Of a stretch of 20,991 nt of DNA, positions 1 through 9,868 are shown one piece after another. The stretch spans positions 51,321-72,311 of the forward strand of contig NW_003158735.1 in assembly GCF_000003605.2 (NCBI RefSeq), read 5' to 3'. This DNA is from Saccoglossus kowalevskii (Eukaryota; Hemichordata; Enteropneusta; Harrimaniidae). The notes under the pieces are model-generated. The model saw only the letters and a program-made list of their open reading frames with translations. It was not told where the DNA came from and did not search any database. The translations under genes were made by a program, and so were the position numbers. The stretch's first letter is position 1; every line of letters begins with the position of its first letter.

Positions 1-117
1 CTGTTGTACTACAAGATAGGACATCCACATGTGGTCACACATGGACGTTCAGATCGGGTTCTATCAAAGTACGCTTCTCCAGTACTAATTGAAAGAAACA
101 TCTCGCCACTCTATATT

Positions 118-120
<3 letters not shown>

Positions 121-158
<38 letters not shown>
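121..158. repeat. (TA)n microsatellite
   Basis: An uninterrupted alternating AT run of about 38 bases, followed by more AT-rich sequence. It is a typical eukaryotic dinucleotide repeat. A second tract of similar length lies at 14932-14969, but the flanks of the two do not match, so they look independent. Confidence 0.95.
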
Positions 159-161
<3 letters not shown>

Positions 162-481
162 ATATATTAATATCTTAATTATCTATCGCCAAAAGCAACA
201 TTGCCTATCTATCGACATAAGACAAACACAAAACACCACCATCACGACATACAACATAAATATGATTTAATGTTTGACATTCGTGACAATATTAAATGAT
301 AATTGAAACTGGAGTGACCTTTGTGAACCAGTGAATAAACGACATTGATGTTAACTATTGGAGTAATTTATTTCTGACGCTTGCGAACTGTGATCCCTCA
401 AGTGAACTGTCTCTCTATTGATGGAATTAATTTGGAGTGAAACGATTCATCATCAATCATTCGCCACAATAAGAACAGATT

Positions 482-770
482 TATTTTAATTTGTAAAAAA
501 CGTATTATCATCAAAAGAATACTTACGGGAATGTTGCTCGGAAAATAATTAAAACATATGGGTCTGTTAAAACTTGATAAGCCAAGGATATATTAATATG
601 TCTACCATATGTCACATTAATGCTATCACAATATTGCATGTTACCATATGTCAGCATAAATTACTGTTTAATGTTTAAACCCTTTTCACACCAACTAATT
701 GCCATGTTTGGGACGGTTTTAAAATACTAGATACCACTTCATGCATGAAATAAAGCAACCAGCGAGGATC
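482..770. repeat. Duplicated block 1a, paired with 8213-8530
   Basis: This non-coding block matches 8213-8530. Shared strings include GGTCTGTTAAAACT, GATATTAATATGTCTACCAT and repeated TTACCAT-TGTCA strings, all in the same order, with small indels. It is the outer end of a collinear duplication that continues in pieces down to glycosyltransferase copies A (this unit) and C (the other unit). I see no open reading frame conserved between the two copies. Bases 159-481, before the block, hold nothing I recognise. Confidence 0.8.
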
Positions 771-848
771 TTCTTTATAATATAATCCAAATACGTTTGA
801 ATGATGTTTCTGGAAAAGAAGTTTGTATAAAATTTAAAAAATAAGCTT

Positions 849-940
849 ACATCACTTTACAACATTTTAAATTATACTATATTATACATTGATACAAACA
901 TGTATACCTTAAACTTAGCAAATGTTCAAATTGAAAGAAA
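849..940. repeat. Duplicated block 1b, paired with 9869-9960
   Basis: This block matches 9869-9960, beginning ACATCACTTTACAACAT and running through a TATGTATAC motif to GCAAATGT. In this unit it follows block 1a after about 80 bases. In the other unit about 1.3 kb separates the two blocks, which marks an insertion there or a deletion here. Confidence 0.8.
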
Positions 941-989
941 TTCTCCCTTTATATAGTATATGTCCCTTATGTATCCACATCGTTGAGAG

Positions 990-1190
990 AATCAGCACAG
1001 AATTACACTCCTAACACAATGTCCAGAATATAATGAGATTTATCTGTCCACAAAGCAGATGAAGTGGGTTTAAAAATCACACAGCGTCAGATTATGTTAA
1101 TAATACTCTTATATTACAAACTGTTTTGACATTGAAGTGTACAAATTAATAATAATTGACTAATAATTGAAGATGACATTTCGTGAGTGA
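990..1190 (-). pseudogene. Glycosyltransferase relic E (internal fragment)
   Basis: On the minus strand this segment aligns with the middle of the glycosyltransferase copies, best with C at about 12400-12600. The clearest stretch, 1038-1165, shares GATTTATCTGTC, GAAGTGGGTTT, CAGCGTCAGATT and AATAATAATTGAC with that gene. It covers the part encoding the catalytic SDAVWFGNPL motif and the preceding ISVLIT strand. The reading frame is broken by substitutions and indels, the codons around the motif no longer encode it, and neither end of the gene is present. It is therefore a dead fragment. The other duplicated unit has no counterpart at this place, between blocks 1b and 1c, so the fragment was inserted here or lost there. 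The edges, especially 990-1035 and 1165-1190, are approximate. Confidence 0.75.
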
Positions 1191-1270
1191 TGTCAACTAT
1201 TCTGTGAAACATGCATATGTGGGAGAGGAATCCTTGTCCCAATTTTAACCAGAATGCTAAAAAATTATTA

Positions 1271-1378
1271 AGTGTTCATCAATGAAGTTGTAGTCATTGT
1301 TCCAATAAAATTTATATTCTGAAATTGTGTCAGTTTGTAATGGAACTCAAGATCTCATCACTTGGTCTCAAATTCATG
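1271..1378. repeat. Duplicated block 1c, paired with 9968-10070
   Basis: This block matches 9968-10070 through GTTGTAGTCATTGTT and TGGAACTCAAGATC followed by CATCACTTGGTCTCAAATT. It ends at a unit-specific stretch of about 115 bases, 1379-1495. That stretch carries a short inverted repeat near its two ends (GCATACAAT at 1382-1390 against ATTGTATGC at 1452-1460), consistent with a small insertion. Confidence 0.8.
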
Positions 1379-1495
1379 CACGCATACAATATTGCTCCCA
1401 TCAAAACATTACATAGTGTATTGAGAATTCCTTTGTGTCATTCCTCATGGAATTGTATGCATGAGTGCAACGCACATATTGCCATTAATTTATTC

Positions 1496-1910
1496 AACAT
1501 GCCAAGCATGTGCAGCAGAGTTAGCATGTTATTCGACTCTAAATTGCATTCTTGGTTAGTGCAATCTTGAGGTAAACTAAATTTCTTCTCGGAAATTTTA
1601 TTTCGTCATCACAATCATTAGGATATCTTTGATCTCACTTTAATAACACCACTGTGCACCACGCAATTGCTCAGTTCTTGTACCTCACCAAACACTGCTG
1701 GTGGTATGTGTTACACTAGGAACGTGTAGAATGTAGGGACTCGCGTAGCCTTCACTGATGACACACCTGTCATACAAACAGATTATGTAGAATAGATATA
1801 TACAGCCTCGGCTGGATGCATTTTCTATATAATTACTTAGCTAGTTGTAAATATTTAATTAATGTAGTGGTTTTATTTAAATTATTGAACAGCTATAAAT
1901 TCCACTGTAT
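1496..1910. repeat. Duplicated block 1d, paired with 10072-10690
   Basis: This block is collinear with 10072-10690. Shared strings include GCCAAGCATGTGCA, TAATAACACCACTGT, a CACCACGC motif, TTCACTGATG and AGTGGTTTTATT. The other copy is about 200 bases longer because of internal insertions. No protein frame is conserved between the copies. The stretch 1911-2400 that follows shows only scattered similarity (GATGAAAAGT at about 2272 against AATGAAAAGT at about 10768) and no gene. Confidence 0.75.
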
Positions 1911-2401
1911 GTAAATTGTGCGTCTAAATCCCGACGATTCAGTCAATTCAAGGGTGTTTAGGTGACAACACTTATATTTCTAATGAACATTAACAAAAAA
2001 AGGCAGTTTATGATATCTATCTTATTATATCTATCTGACACGTGTAAATATGCTATACACCTCTAAGAACAATTCGCCCCATGTGATCAAAATGATTGCA
2101 TCATATCTAAACACGTCCTTTACATCTCTTCAAGTTTATATAGGAACTAGTTCCAACGCTTCTAGTGAAAATTCGTTAGGCATTCCATGCTTCCGCCTTT
2201 AATCATAAGCGTGTTTGAATTTCAGCTATGGTCTTTGTGAACTATTTTTCAGCTCGTTATAATTTCACTGACGATGAAAAGTCAGCAGTTGACTTACAGT
2301 TGTCCATCATTAGTGTTTTAAATGGGCTTGCATAAAATTAAAATAAATTCACCCAATCACAGCAGGTATAATACACGGCACGTTATGTATGTATTATGAG
2401 G

Positions 2402-2496
2402 TTATTACGAGAATACCTCAAAGTATGCACGAAGACAGTATCAACCTACGTGCAGCGTACTTTTTTCGGGCATACTTTGAAGTATTCTCGTAATAA
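2402..2496. repeat. Long inverted repeat (foldback hairpin)
   Basis: Two 27-base arms, 2402-2428 and 2470-2496, are reverse complements of each other at 26 of 27 positions, with a 41-base loop. The arms read TTATTACGAGAATACC... outward and ...GTATTCTCGTAATAA inward. An alternative inner stem (TGCACG with CGTGCA) competes with the loop. The arms and loop resemble a small foldback transposon or MITE remnant, or a long RNA hairpin. I see no clear target-site duplication. The equivalent place in the other duplicated unit has no such element, so it probably arrived after the duplication. Confidence 0.85.
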
Positions 2497-2828
2497 ATTA
2501 TTATCCATCTTTCTCTTCCAAGGATACACCATGGGAACGCCGAAATCAAAAATGTTTAGAAGCGAATCAACGAACTTCTTTGTGTAGAGGACACTTATGC
2601 GCGCAATCATTCTATATTTGAAATTCGCATTTCGTAATATGGTAGGATGGAAATACCCCGTAAAATACCGCAAAATTACGGCACGCTGTAACTTGTGGCG
2701 TTACGGTGACAGATGTATAATAATATAATATATCTCAAGTAGATAAACACGAAACATTACAAATCTACTATATATTCCATGGTGACACTAGCAAACACTG
2801 TCAGGTGTAATGTTTGGGTGTGTAAGTG

Positions 2829-3080
2829 TTCTGTAAGCCAAGGAGTCGCGACTAGCGTTGTGGAAATGGATAATGGAATAATCGCATTAATGAACTATCG
2901 GATTTCGTCAATAACTGATTATAAATATTCTTGAGCACTAACAAGTTTTTTCCAAATAAAACAATAACATATTACAAGCAACATTTTGCAATGTACCCAC
3001 GCACACATAAACCCAATTGAAGTTTTTTCGGAAACATCCATTTATTTATATTAAACCTTACAAAATGAATATGCAAAATC
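2829..3080. repeat. Duplicated blocks 1e-1f, paired with 11459-11585
   Basis: The first part, 2829-2915, shares AGCCAAGGAGT, GACTAGCG and GGAATAATCGCATTAATGAAC-like sequence with 11459-11525. The second part, around 3037-3080, shares CCATTTATTTATATTAAAC-like sequence with 11541-11585. About 120 bases between the two parts are unique to this unit. This is the last shared non-coding block before glycosyltransferase copy A, so the duplication runs continuously into the gene. The sequence from 2497 to 2828 holds no recognisable gene. Confidence 0.7.
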
Positions 3081-3145
3081 ACAATACTACATTACCCTAT
3101 TTACAATACAATACAAACACAATCACATTTATTACATCCCCATAT

Positions 3146-4163
3146 TTAATGCCATTTGAAGGTTAAATTTTAACAGGCGTTGGCGATACAATGCACCGTA
3201 TCACATGATAAAAACCAGTGCCCCCATTTTTGGGCTCGTCTGATTTTGTTCTCGTTGCCAATAAGACAGTTGTTTTGCAGAACAACTGGAGTGAGGTTGT
3301 GTTGCATTTTTACGTTAAGATATCACTGCCCGCTGACAAATCTGTCCTTGGGTAGATAGTTCAGTCTTATTGGGTCCTCACGAATTGCGATGTGCGATAA
3401 CATTACTTGTTTCGAGCCTTTATTAGCACAAATTTTACGTTGTACGTCTTTAAACGTGCGCATATGTTTACTTAGCCTCACGAAGAGTGTATTCCACACC
3501 CGTTGTGTCGCTCTCGTTGAATTGAGAAACAAGAAATCAGCACAAAAACCATCTCCGTTAGCGTAATTTGCGACATTGACGTGCATATCTGATGGATGTA
3601 TCAGTTTACAAAAAAAATAAGAGGGTTTCCAAACCACACAGCGTCAGCTTCGCTTATTAATACACTAATATTACTCGCCAACAACTTATTAATCATCCGT
3701 ACACGGTCCAAATTGATAATAATTGACAGGCCCAAATGACATGGAATCTTCTGCTCCAAATTCTACAAGCAAGACATTCAGTTCTGGTCGCCAACCAAGT
3801 AATCCATCGTATGCAGCTTGGTCAGTAGTAATAAACACCGTTTGTCTCAATACGTCATCAAACAATCCACGTTGCAAATCCAACTTTTTGTGATATTCCA
3901 GTAAGCATAGTTCAAAAACTGCACGACGATAAAGTCATAACGTTTCTGTATAGCTGTACTTATTTTTAGTAACGGGTCATCTTGTACAACTCCATTCTCA
4001 TCAGGTACAAGCGTGCTCTTGGATGAGTCAGCCTGTCGTCTCAGAACCCGAGCGTTGTTGAGTGTCCCACCATCTCATATAAAGGAGATCACGTCAATGT
4101 CATAAATACAACGCAAAGACATAAGACAAAACGAGTTGCTGTCGTGAACTTATTTTGGGTCAT
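3146..4163 (-). pseudogene. Glycosyltransferase copy A (multiply broken)
   Basis: This copy runs from an ATG at 4163 to the ancestral stop at 3146-3148 and retains most of the family sequence. The N-terminus MTQNKFTTATRFVLCLCVVF is the signal-anchor start, then come SWICNVD, QTVFITTDQAAYDGLLGW, SDMHVNVANYA, AIREDPIRLNYLPKDRFVSG and WGHWFLS. Lesions visible by comparison with B, C and D are a frame break with a TGA at 4089-4091 after the membrane segment, a lost base in the A run at 3860-3862, loss of about five bases near 3705, another lost base between about 3600 and 3625, a Trp codon turned to TGA at 3323-3325, and a Lys codon turned to TAA at 3170-3172. A possible poly(A) signal (AATAAA, minus strand) remains at 3128-3133. 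The copy is closer to D than to B or C: both have MIN[KE]LLASNIS where B and C have TIGMLLTRNIS. Confidence 0.92.
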
Positions 4164-5554
4164 GATATTGCAACTGCGTTGGTACATAGCCTTGCAAACC
4201 AGTGGGTGAATTGGACCAGTCGTTTTATGGTTTTGACTGTTTACAAAATCACCACTTAGAGCTGGGAACAATTGTCATATACAATTTTGTGTTCACTGAA
4301 TGAATTGATGTGTGAATTTATATACTCTTGCAACACAGACCATTCCATTTCGACACTTAAAGTGACCAATCAACTATTTCATGGTATCCATGGTATTTGA
4401 GTACTTAAATAAAGACATATACAATTTCTGATGAAATCTTGTGCACTGTGTGTTAACACGAATGTTAACGAATAGAACAGGTCATTCAACAACAACAGTT
4501 TTACTAGTAGCACATGGCTAAAAATGCTACTGTATTTTTGTCATGTATTGAGGTTAGTCTTTTTAAAACTCCAATATTTCTTTTAAGAAAGTGATTTCAG
4601 GTTCCATGTACCAATCTACCTTAGAGTATATGATGTAACGTTTTGTAATTATGCCCTTCCCAATTAATACGGCTGATAACAATATTATATATACATCTTG
4701 TCGTGCATTAGCTTACTATTGCTCATTAGCCAATCACCATTACACATCCTTCTAAGCGATATGCTTTAACTTAGTTTACCTGAAAACGCGGATGTTTTTG
4801 CAAGTATTCAACATATTAAGCAGGATAATTGTGACATGTTCTGGCTAATTTACCATCTATGAACTGCTGTTATAGTTCATATTGTTACACTAATGACGTA
4901 AAATATAAAAACACTAAAATGCCGATGCAACATTAATCAACACATTCTTTAACATCATTCGCACTCAGTGTCCAAATTAAAAATTGAAAAAAACGGAATT
5001 GTTTGAGTAACACCAGGTATACATAGTAAAAATGATAAATTATAAGTTTTTTTTATTTATTTGTAATATAATATTACTTTATTTTATTCTGCCAGCATAT
5101 TGGAATCTAATAATGGGACAAACTCTGAATGAGATCTGCACAATGACTTTATTAATTAGAATGACGCGTTTTTTATTTGTTTTTATTTGACGCAGACTAG
5201 TTGGGTCGTTGTGATCACATTGAAGCAATCAGTGTAAACAAACATACTAAACAGTAAATTGCACCGGTGGGCAGACAGTCGGGAAAATGAGTATATGTTG
5301 TCCCAGTATTCAAGGCTCTTCATCAACAGTTTATTTGACGATTACATACAATTTTAAAGATATTCTTTTTCAAAATATTACTTATTGTGACTGCAAAATA
5401 GAATGGAACGGCAAATTTGCAGTGTGCGTCACTGGTGTGATAACGAAATATCTAACACAACGCATTGTGGTGCCATAGGAAGCTATGTTTAAATATAGCT
5501 CTGTCTTTTAACAGTGTCCCATACTACAATATTGCTGTTCCATTTTCATTGCTG
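4164..5554. other. Gene-poor AT-rich spacer
   Basis: This spacer lies upstream of copy A. Immediate 5' similarity to B and C is limited to a few bases around the ATG (a TATTGCA-CT string). I find no recognisable protein, RNA gene or duplicated block here. Open frames are short and unconvincing. A 15-base AT palindrome at 5063-5077 is not unusual at this base composition. Confidence 0.6.
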
Positions 5555-5878
5555 TCACAGACAGTAGGTTATTCCAGCTCCCTGTATGTGGGCGATAATA
5601 GGGCATGATTTCCACCTGTGATAACTCTTATGAGAGTTCAACGCCGAGGGTTTATCGGATCCGAACTCGGCTCGTGACAAATGCGTAAACTCATTTAGTT
5701 CTACTGGCTCAATCGGTTGGGCTCCAATAAATGCGTCATGTGGTATGGTATGTGATTTTTGGTGCTGGTCTGTCAACCTCACATTGGAGATAGGGATGCC
5801 AAACGTGGAGCATGTAGACAGACATTCGTGTTTTAGTTTTTGTAGTGTTTGTGCTATCAGCTTGATGGAAGCCAGCAT
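5555..5878 (-). other. Unassigned open reading frame, 107 codons
   Basis: An ATG-initiated frame of 107 codons (ATG at 5878, stop at 5555) that I do not recognise. Its composition is mixed and soluble-looking, with Ser, His and Thr throughout, no membrane segment and no obvious motif. The local sequence is less AT-rich than its surroundings, which is why I list it. A second open frame of 65 codons overlaps it, which weakens the case. It could be an exon, a decayed mobile-element fragment or chance. No copy is seen elsewhere in the window. The stretch 5943-6330 beyond it holds nothing I recognise. Confidence 0.2.
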
Positions 5879-6335
5879 TTGGCATGTGTGGTGTCAAGGA
5901 GTACGGATGCGATGCGATATCTACTTGTACCATAGTCCTTAGAGAACGGTAACATGCAACTGTTGGTTTCCTTTCATGTAACCTTAGTTATAATCCTCTA
6001 CCCAATTAACACCTTAGTGAAACTAACAATAAATCTATGTCAACACTGTAACATCCTCACCTGTTCCATGAGCCAAACATGGCTGCCAGGGAGTAGCTAC
6101 ACAAAATGGACCAACTTTGTTGTTAGAATATGATCAGTAAAATTACATTTGATCAAAACTGAATAGCCAAGTCAATTCTATTCATACCAGTGAAAGTAAA
6201 ATTACACGTCAATGTCTTGAAATGTCGCTTACGCGTTTTAATATTGGCACAGTGCTTCATTTGAACTTACATTTTATTCGTATCGTTCGTATAGTAGACA
6301 TGGAACTGACTCAATATTAAATAATAACATCTACA

Positions 6336-6380
6336 ACTCCTTTTACAAATATATCAACCGTACCATGTTTGTAAAGGAGT
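6336..6380. repeat. Short inverted repeat
   Basis: The arm ACTCCTTTTACAAA at 6336-6349 is the reverse complement of TTTGTAAAGGAGT at 6368-6380, apart from one missing A. The loop is 18 bases. It lies about 180 bases beyond the stop codon of copy B, downstream in that gene's sense, and past a poly(A) signal. It could be a foldback remnant. Confidence 0.75.
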
Positions 6381-6498
6381 CGCAATTTTACGTTGTCTAT
6401 CTTCCTTGTATTTGAACTGTATTCCAGCTTGACATAAATGGCTGATATTTAACAATCAGTCCGCCCGCAATGATATAACACATTCGCAATGTAAAGTA

Positions 6499-6504
6499 TT
6501 TATT
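6499..6504 (-). promoter_or_regulatory. Candidate poly(A) signal of copy B
   Basis: AATAAA on the minus strand, 54 to 59 bases past the stop codon of the intact glycosyltransferase. Both the hexamer and the distance suit a short 3' untranslated region. Such hexamers are frequent in AT-rich DNA, so this is only a candidate. Confidence 0.45.
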
Positions 6505-6557
6505 TTTTAGTTATACCCATGTCTAATTTCATTCCAATACAAACAAAGTCGCTATAA

Positions 6558-7616
6558 CTAAAACGCCATATGGAAAGATACATTTTTACAGGCATTGGTT
6601 ATACATTGCGTCATATCCTTTGATAAAAACCAATGCCCCCACTCTTGGGCTCTTTTGATTTTTTTCTTGTTACCAATGACATAGTTATTTTGCAAGACGA
6701 CTGGAGTGAGGTTGTGTTGCATTTCTATACTGTTGTACCACTGCCCACTGACAAACTTGTTTTTGGGTAGATAATTCAGTCTGATTGGGTCTTCACGAAT
6801 TGCGATATCTGATAACATTATTTGTTCTGCACCTTCTTTACCAATGTTCTGTTGTTCTTCTTTGAACATGCTCATCCGTTTACCTAGTCTCTCGGACAGC
6901 GTATCCCACACTCGTTGTGTTGCTGTCGTTGCATTGAGAAACAGGAAACCAGCACAGAAACCATCTCCTTTAGCGTAATTTGCGACATTGACGTGCATAT
7001 CCGAGGGATCTTCTCGTCTACGGAAGAGTTGAAGTGGGTTTCCAAACCACACAGCATCGGACTCTGTTATTAATACACTAATATTTCTTGTCAACAACAT
7101 ACCAATTGTCTTTACACGAAACAGTCCAAATAGATAATAATTGACATGCCCAAATGACATAGAATTTTTAGTTCCGAATTCTAGAAGCAAGACATTTAGG
7201 TGAGGTCGCCAGCTAAATAATCCATCCCGTGCTGCTTGGTCAGTTGTAATAAACACCGTTTGCTCTAATACGTCGTTAAAACAATCAACGTTGCAAATCC
7301 AACTCTTTGCCATATTTAAGTAAGCGTGGTTCAAAAACTGCACAACGATAAAACCATAACGTTTTTGTATAGCTGTACTTATTTCAAGTAATTTGTTTTT
7401 CTCGGCACTTGTATTGACTCCGTTCACATTAGGTACAAGCACGCTCTCAGATGAATCAGCCAATCTATTATCGTGTCTATCGCCAGACATTACCATCTTC
7501 AACTCTGTACGTGGTCGAATGTTCCACCAAGAGAAGTATCCATGCAGGAACCCAGCCAACGTCAAAAATGTAACACACAAACATGATACAAAACGAGTTG
7601 ATATCTTTTGAGACAT
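6558..7616 (-). CDS. Golgi-type glycosyltransferase, PF03407-like (copy B, intact)
   Basis: This 352-residue, single-exon protein has the layout of a type II Golgi enzyme: an 8-residue cytoplasmic tail, a hydrophobic anchor at about 9-31, a variable stem to about 80, and a catalytic domain from about 88 to 335. Family-like landmarks are QTVFITTDQAA (119-129), ITESDAVWFGNPL (183-195), GFCAGFLFLNAT (219-230), REDPIRLNYLP (274-284) and NNYVIGNKKKIKRAQEWGHW (310-329). The second landmark sits where GT-A enzymes carry the metal-binding DxD, here as ESD at 185-187. The third and last resemble the nucleotide-diphospho-sugar transferase family. N-glycosylation sequons are at 68, 178, 228, 302 and 345. 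Cys pairs at 108/112 and 338/343 could form disulphides. The ATG at 7616 is supported by a matching ATG in C and a comparable one in A. A sugar-nucleotide-dependent transferase acting in the Golgi lumen is inferred; donor and acceptor are unknown. Confidence 0.9.
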   Translation of the reverse strand: MSQKISTRFVSCLCVTFLTLAGFLHGYFSWWNIRPRTELKMVMSGDRHDNRLADSSESVLVPNVNGVNTSAEKNKLLEISTAIQKRYGFIVVQFLNHAYLNMAKSWICNVDCFNDVLEQTVFITTDQAARDGLFSWRPHLNVLLLEFGTKNSMSFGHVNYYLFGLFRVKTIGMLLTRNISVLITESDAVWFGNPLQLFRRREDPSDMHVNVANYAKGDGFCAGFLFLNATTATQRVWDTLSERLGKRMSMFKEEQQNIGKEGAEQIMLSDIAIREDPIRLNYLPKNKFVSGQWYNSIEMQHNLTPVVLQNNYVIGNKKKIKRAQEWGHWFLSKDMTQCITNACKNVSFHMAF

Positions 7617-7955
7617 CGTATTGCAGCTACATTAGCGGTATGTGTCTGAGCTTTGTGTGATCGCCTCATATTAGTGTTTTAGGTTTGATTTATAGACAAT
7701 TTATCGCGGGGAGGACTTTATATGCAGATATGTCAAGTACAAGGTTATTATCTGACTGAAACCACAATGCTTAAAAGGCCAATATATATGTGATATTTTG
7801 GGAAATTGTGATACTTTCAAAGGCAATAGGCGAGTTCTAAGACCAATTTTGCATGTCATGCGAAATGGGTTTAATCCCCCATTTATCAATGGAATATCCT
7901 ATAAAAATATTGAACGTTTATTACACAATGCGAAAATGCAGTACCCTCGTGCACT
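7617..7955. repeat. 5' flank of B, duplicated as the 5' flank of C (13045-13396)
   Basis: This segment upstream of copy B matches 13045-13396 upstream of copy C almost throughout. Shared strings include AATTTATCGCGGGGAGGA, ACAAGGTTATTATCTGACTG, AAATTGTGATACTTT, CCATTTATCAATGGAATATC and AATGCGAAAATG. It ends at a shared GTGCAC. The retained similarity is higher than that between the 3' flanks of A and C, so the B/C duplication looks younger. It probably contains the promoter. A plus-strand open frame across it in B is not kept in C. Confidence 0.9.
7689..7694 (-). promoter_or_regulatory. Candidate TATA box of copy B
   Basis: TATAAA on the minus strand, within TCTATAAATC, about 73 bases upstream of the start codon of copy B. 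With the usual spacing it would give a start of transcription near 7660 and a leader of about 45 bases. The aligned sequence upstream of C reads TCTAAATC, so the motif is broken there. Confidence 0.4.
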
Positions 7956-8212
7956 TTTTAGAATTCATAGATCTCCTAGAATTTGAATACTGAAATATAT
8001 GCACAACTTATGGCTAATCGAGATTATCTCGAAATACCATATAGTCTAAAAGTCTACACTCTACAACATTGTATGAGCCTTGTATTAGAACACACCATTT
8101 GTGGGTTTCTTCTTATAAAAGTATAACTGACAAGTGTATGTTTATTGTCGCGTGACCTACATAACAGTTAGAGACAAGTTATAAGAAATAAGGTGATCGT
8201 CCTGGGACAATT

Positions 8213-8530
8213 CAAAAGAAAAATTTTAATGTGTGTGAAAAACGTAATATTATCAAAAACTATAGGTACTTATGGATACACAGCAGAATCGAACATTAAT
8301 TTAAAAGATATTGGTCTGTTAAAACTGAATAATGCAGCGGATATTAATATGTCTACCATGTGTCACCTTAATGTTATCAGATGTTACCTGTTACCATCTG
8401 TCACCATTAATATGCCATGATTTAAACCAAAATTGCATTCAATTTTTTTACACCTTCTAATTGATATGACAGAAGCGTCCGTAAAAACATTATATGTCTG
8501 AATAAAATAAACGAGTAACTTCTTTGATTT
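8213..8530. repeat. Duplicated block 2a, paired with 482-770
   Basis: Counterpart of block 1a, starting at a GTGTGAAAAACGTAATATTATC string and running past ATTAATATGTCTACCATGTG to a weaker AATAAA-ACGAGTAACTTCTTTG end. An open frame of 75 codons across it is not preserved in the other copy, so I do not call it a gene. The stretch 7956-8212 holds nothing I recognise. Confidence 0.8.
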
Positions 8531-9868
8531 GCGAACTATAGTCAAAGAGCGTGGAGAGAGTTGTCACCACCATCCAGGAAAATTTGTTCATTCAGTTGGT
8601 CTTATAGGGTTGTGTGTTCTAATTATTGAATAAGTTTTGGTATTAAATATTTAAGTCGAAGCCTTGCTGGAGCAAGGAGCATGTCGATAGGCGGTTTGAT
8701 GCTAAGGTCACGTATACTTGGATTTCTTATTGGGGTCAATCATTCCTTACTACGTCACTTTTTGCAACGATGGTGGCTTTTCTGACTGACTTGTGTTGAC
8801 CTGCAATGGACGAAAATCATATGCCATTCAGTTTCGATTAAACTTCATATTGCAAATCTTTTCAATGTCCACAATAATTCCAGTTATAGCTTGGATAAGA
8901 TAATATGTGGGAATTCTATGGAAACATCAATTGAATGATACTCCACAGACTGTCATACTTGAGTATAATGATGACTCTTATCATTCAAATAATAATAAAT
9001 ATGAACATTTCCGATCGTTGGTAAAATATTCAGCTAAAATAAATATATCATGTTTGAGTATTACTCACGTTCGCTTTAAAATGTTATTTTCTTGCCTTAA
9101 TAAGTGTTTGATGATTCCTAAAATTTAATAACATGTAAAACATCCGCTAAAATCACGCTCCCTCTCACCAGCAATTGCGTTAAAGACGTAAAGGCGCTGT
9201 TCACGAGATGCTGGTAAAACTGGTACAGCTTAGTACAGATTACATGGTGTTAGAATTCTGTGTTTAACTCCGTGATCGAGCAGGTGCAGCTAAAATCAAG
9301 CACCAGTGGTCTATTATTAAGGTTTGACTCAATGTGGCTCTTTCGAGTATTAAAATATAGGTCATACTACTGAAGAAGAGTAAAAAAAACTAAAGTTCTC
9401 GGCTACTTGTATCTTGCTTATGAAATTATAGATTTTAGTTGGACAAGCAGTACGTAGAAGTAATAGCAGCATGAACAGCAGTCAGTCAGTTTTGAGAGTC
9501 TAATTTCAGTTTATGTCCCACACTCTCTAAGTACACACATGTTTTTTGGTATCACATTATTAACAAATGTAGAAGGCAGTTTACTTTAGGCGGATAGTGA
9601 CCACGTATCCCATCATACGCTCATCAAAAATAATTTCACCCATCAACAATGTCCCAACAGAAACGTAATCAGGCATATCCGCCATATTAAATGTAGGAGC
9701 AATTCTAAATTTAAGTATGGCTCAATAAAACATATTTCAAACACACACTCGGCAGATTACCGACAGTAACGTATGCTTCCATTCTTGATTGTGATGTTAA
9801 TCATCCGTACATATCACACAAATACTTCAGTATTTAAACTGATTTAAGCAGCCGTCCAGTATTGGAAT
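8531..9868. other. Unit-specific insertion of about 1.3 kb
   Basis: This stretch separates two blocks (2a and 2b) that lie only about 80 bases apart in the other duplicated unit. I find no transposase, reverse transcriptase or glycosyltransferase similarity in it and no clear terminal repeats or target duplication. Open frames are short. It may be a non-autonomous element that inserted after the duplication, or sequence deleted from the other unit. Confidence 0.5.

Noticed and set aside
1325..1570. 81-codon frame in duplicated block 1c-1d
   Set aside because: It starts with TTG, and only the first dozen codons are matched in the other unit before a non-homologous insertion.
2396..2673. Overlapping open frames of 63 and 75 codons on both strands
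   Set aside because: Both span the 2402-2496 inverted repeat, which by symmetry gives similar frames on both strands; no protein feature is seen.
5063..5077. 15-base palindrome GTAATATAATATTAC
   Set aside because: Palindromes made only of A and T in the core are expected by chance in DNA of this composition.
7393..7611. 72-codon plus-strand open frame opposite the N-terminus of copy B
   Set aside because: It is the antisense shadow of the intact glycosyltransferase gene and has no features of its own.
7798..7986. 62-codon plus-strand frame upstream of B
   Set aside because: The same sequence upstream of C is shifted and stopped in this frame, so the similarity is that of duplicated flanking DNA and not of a protein.
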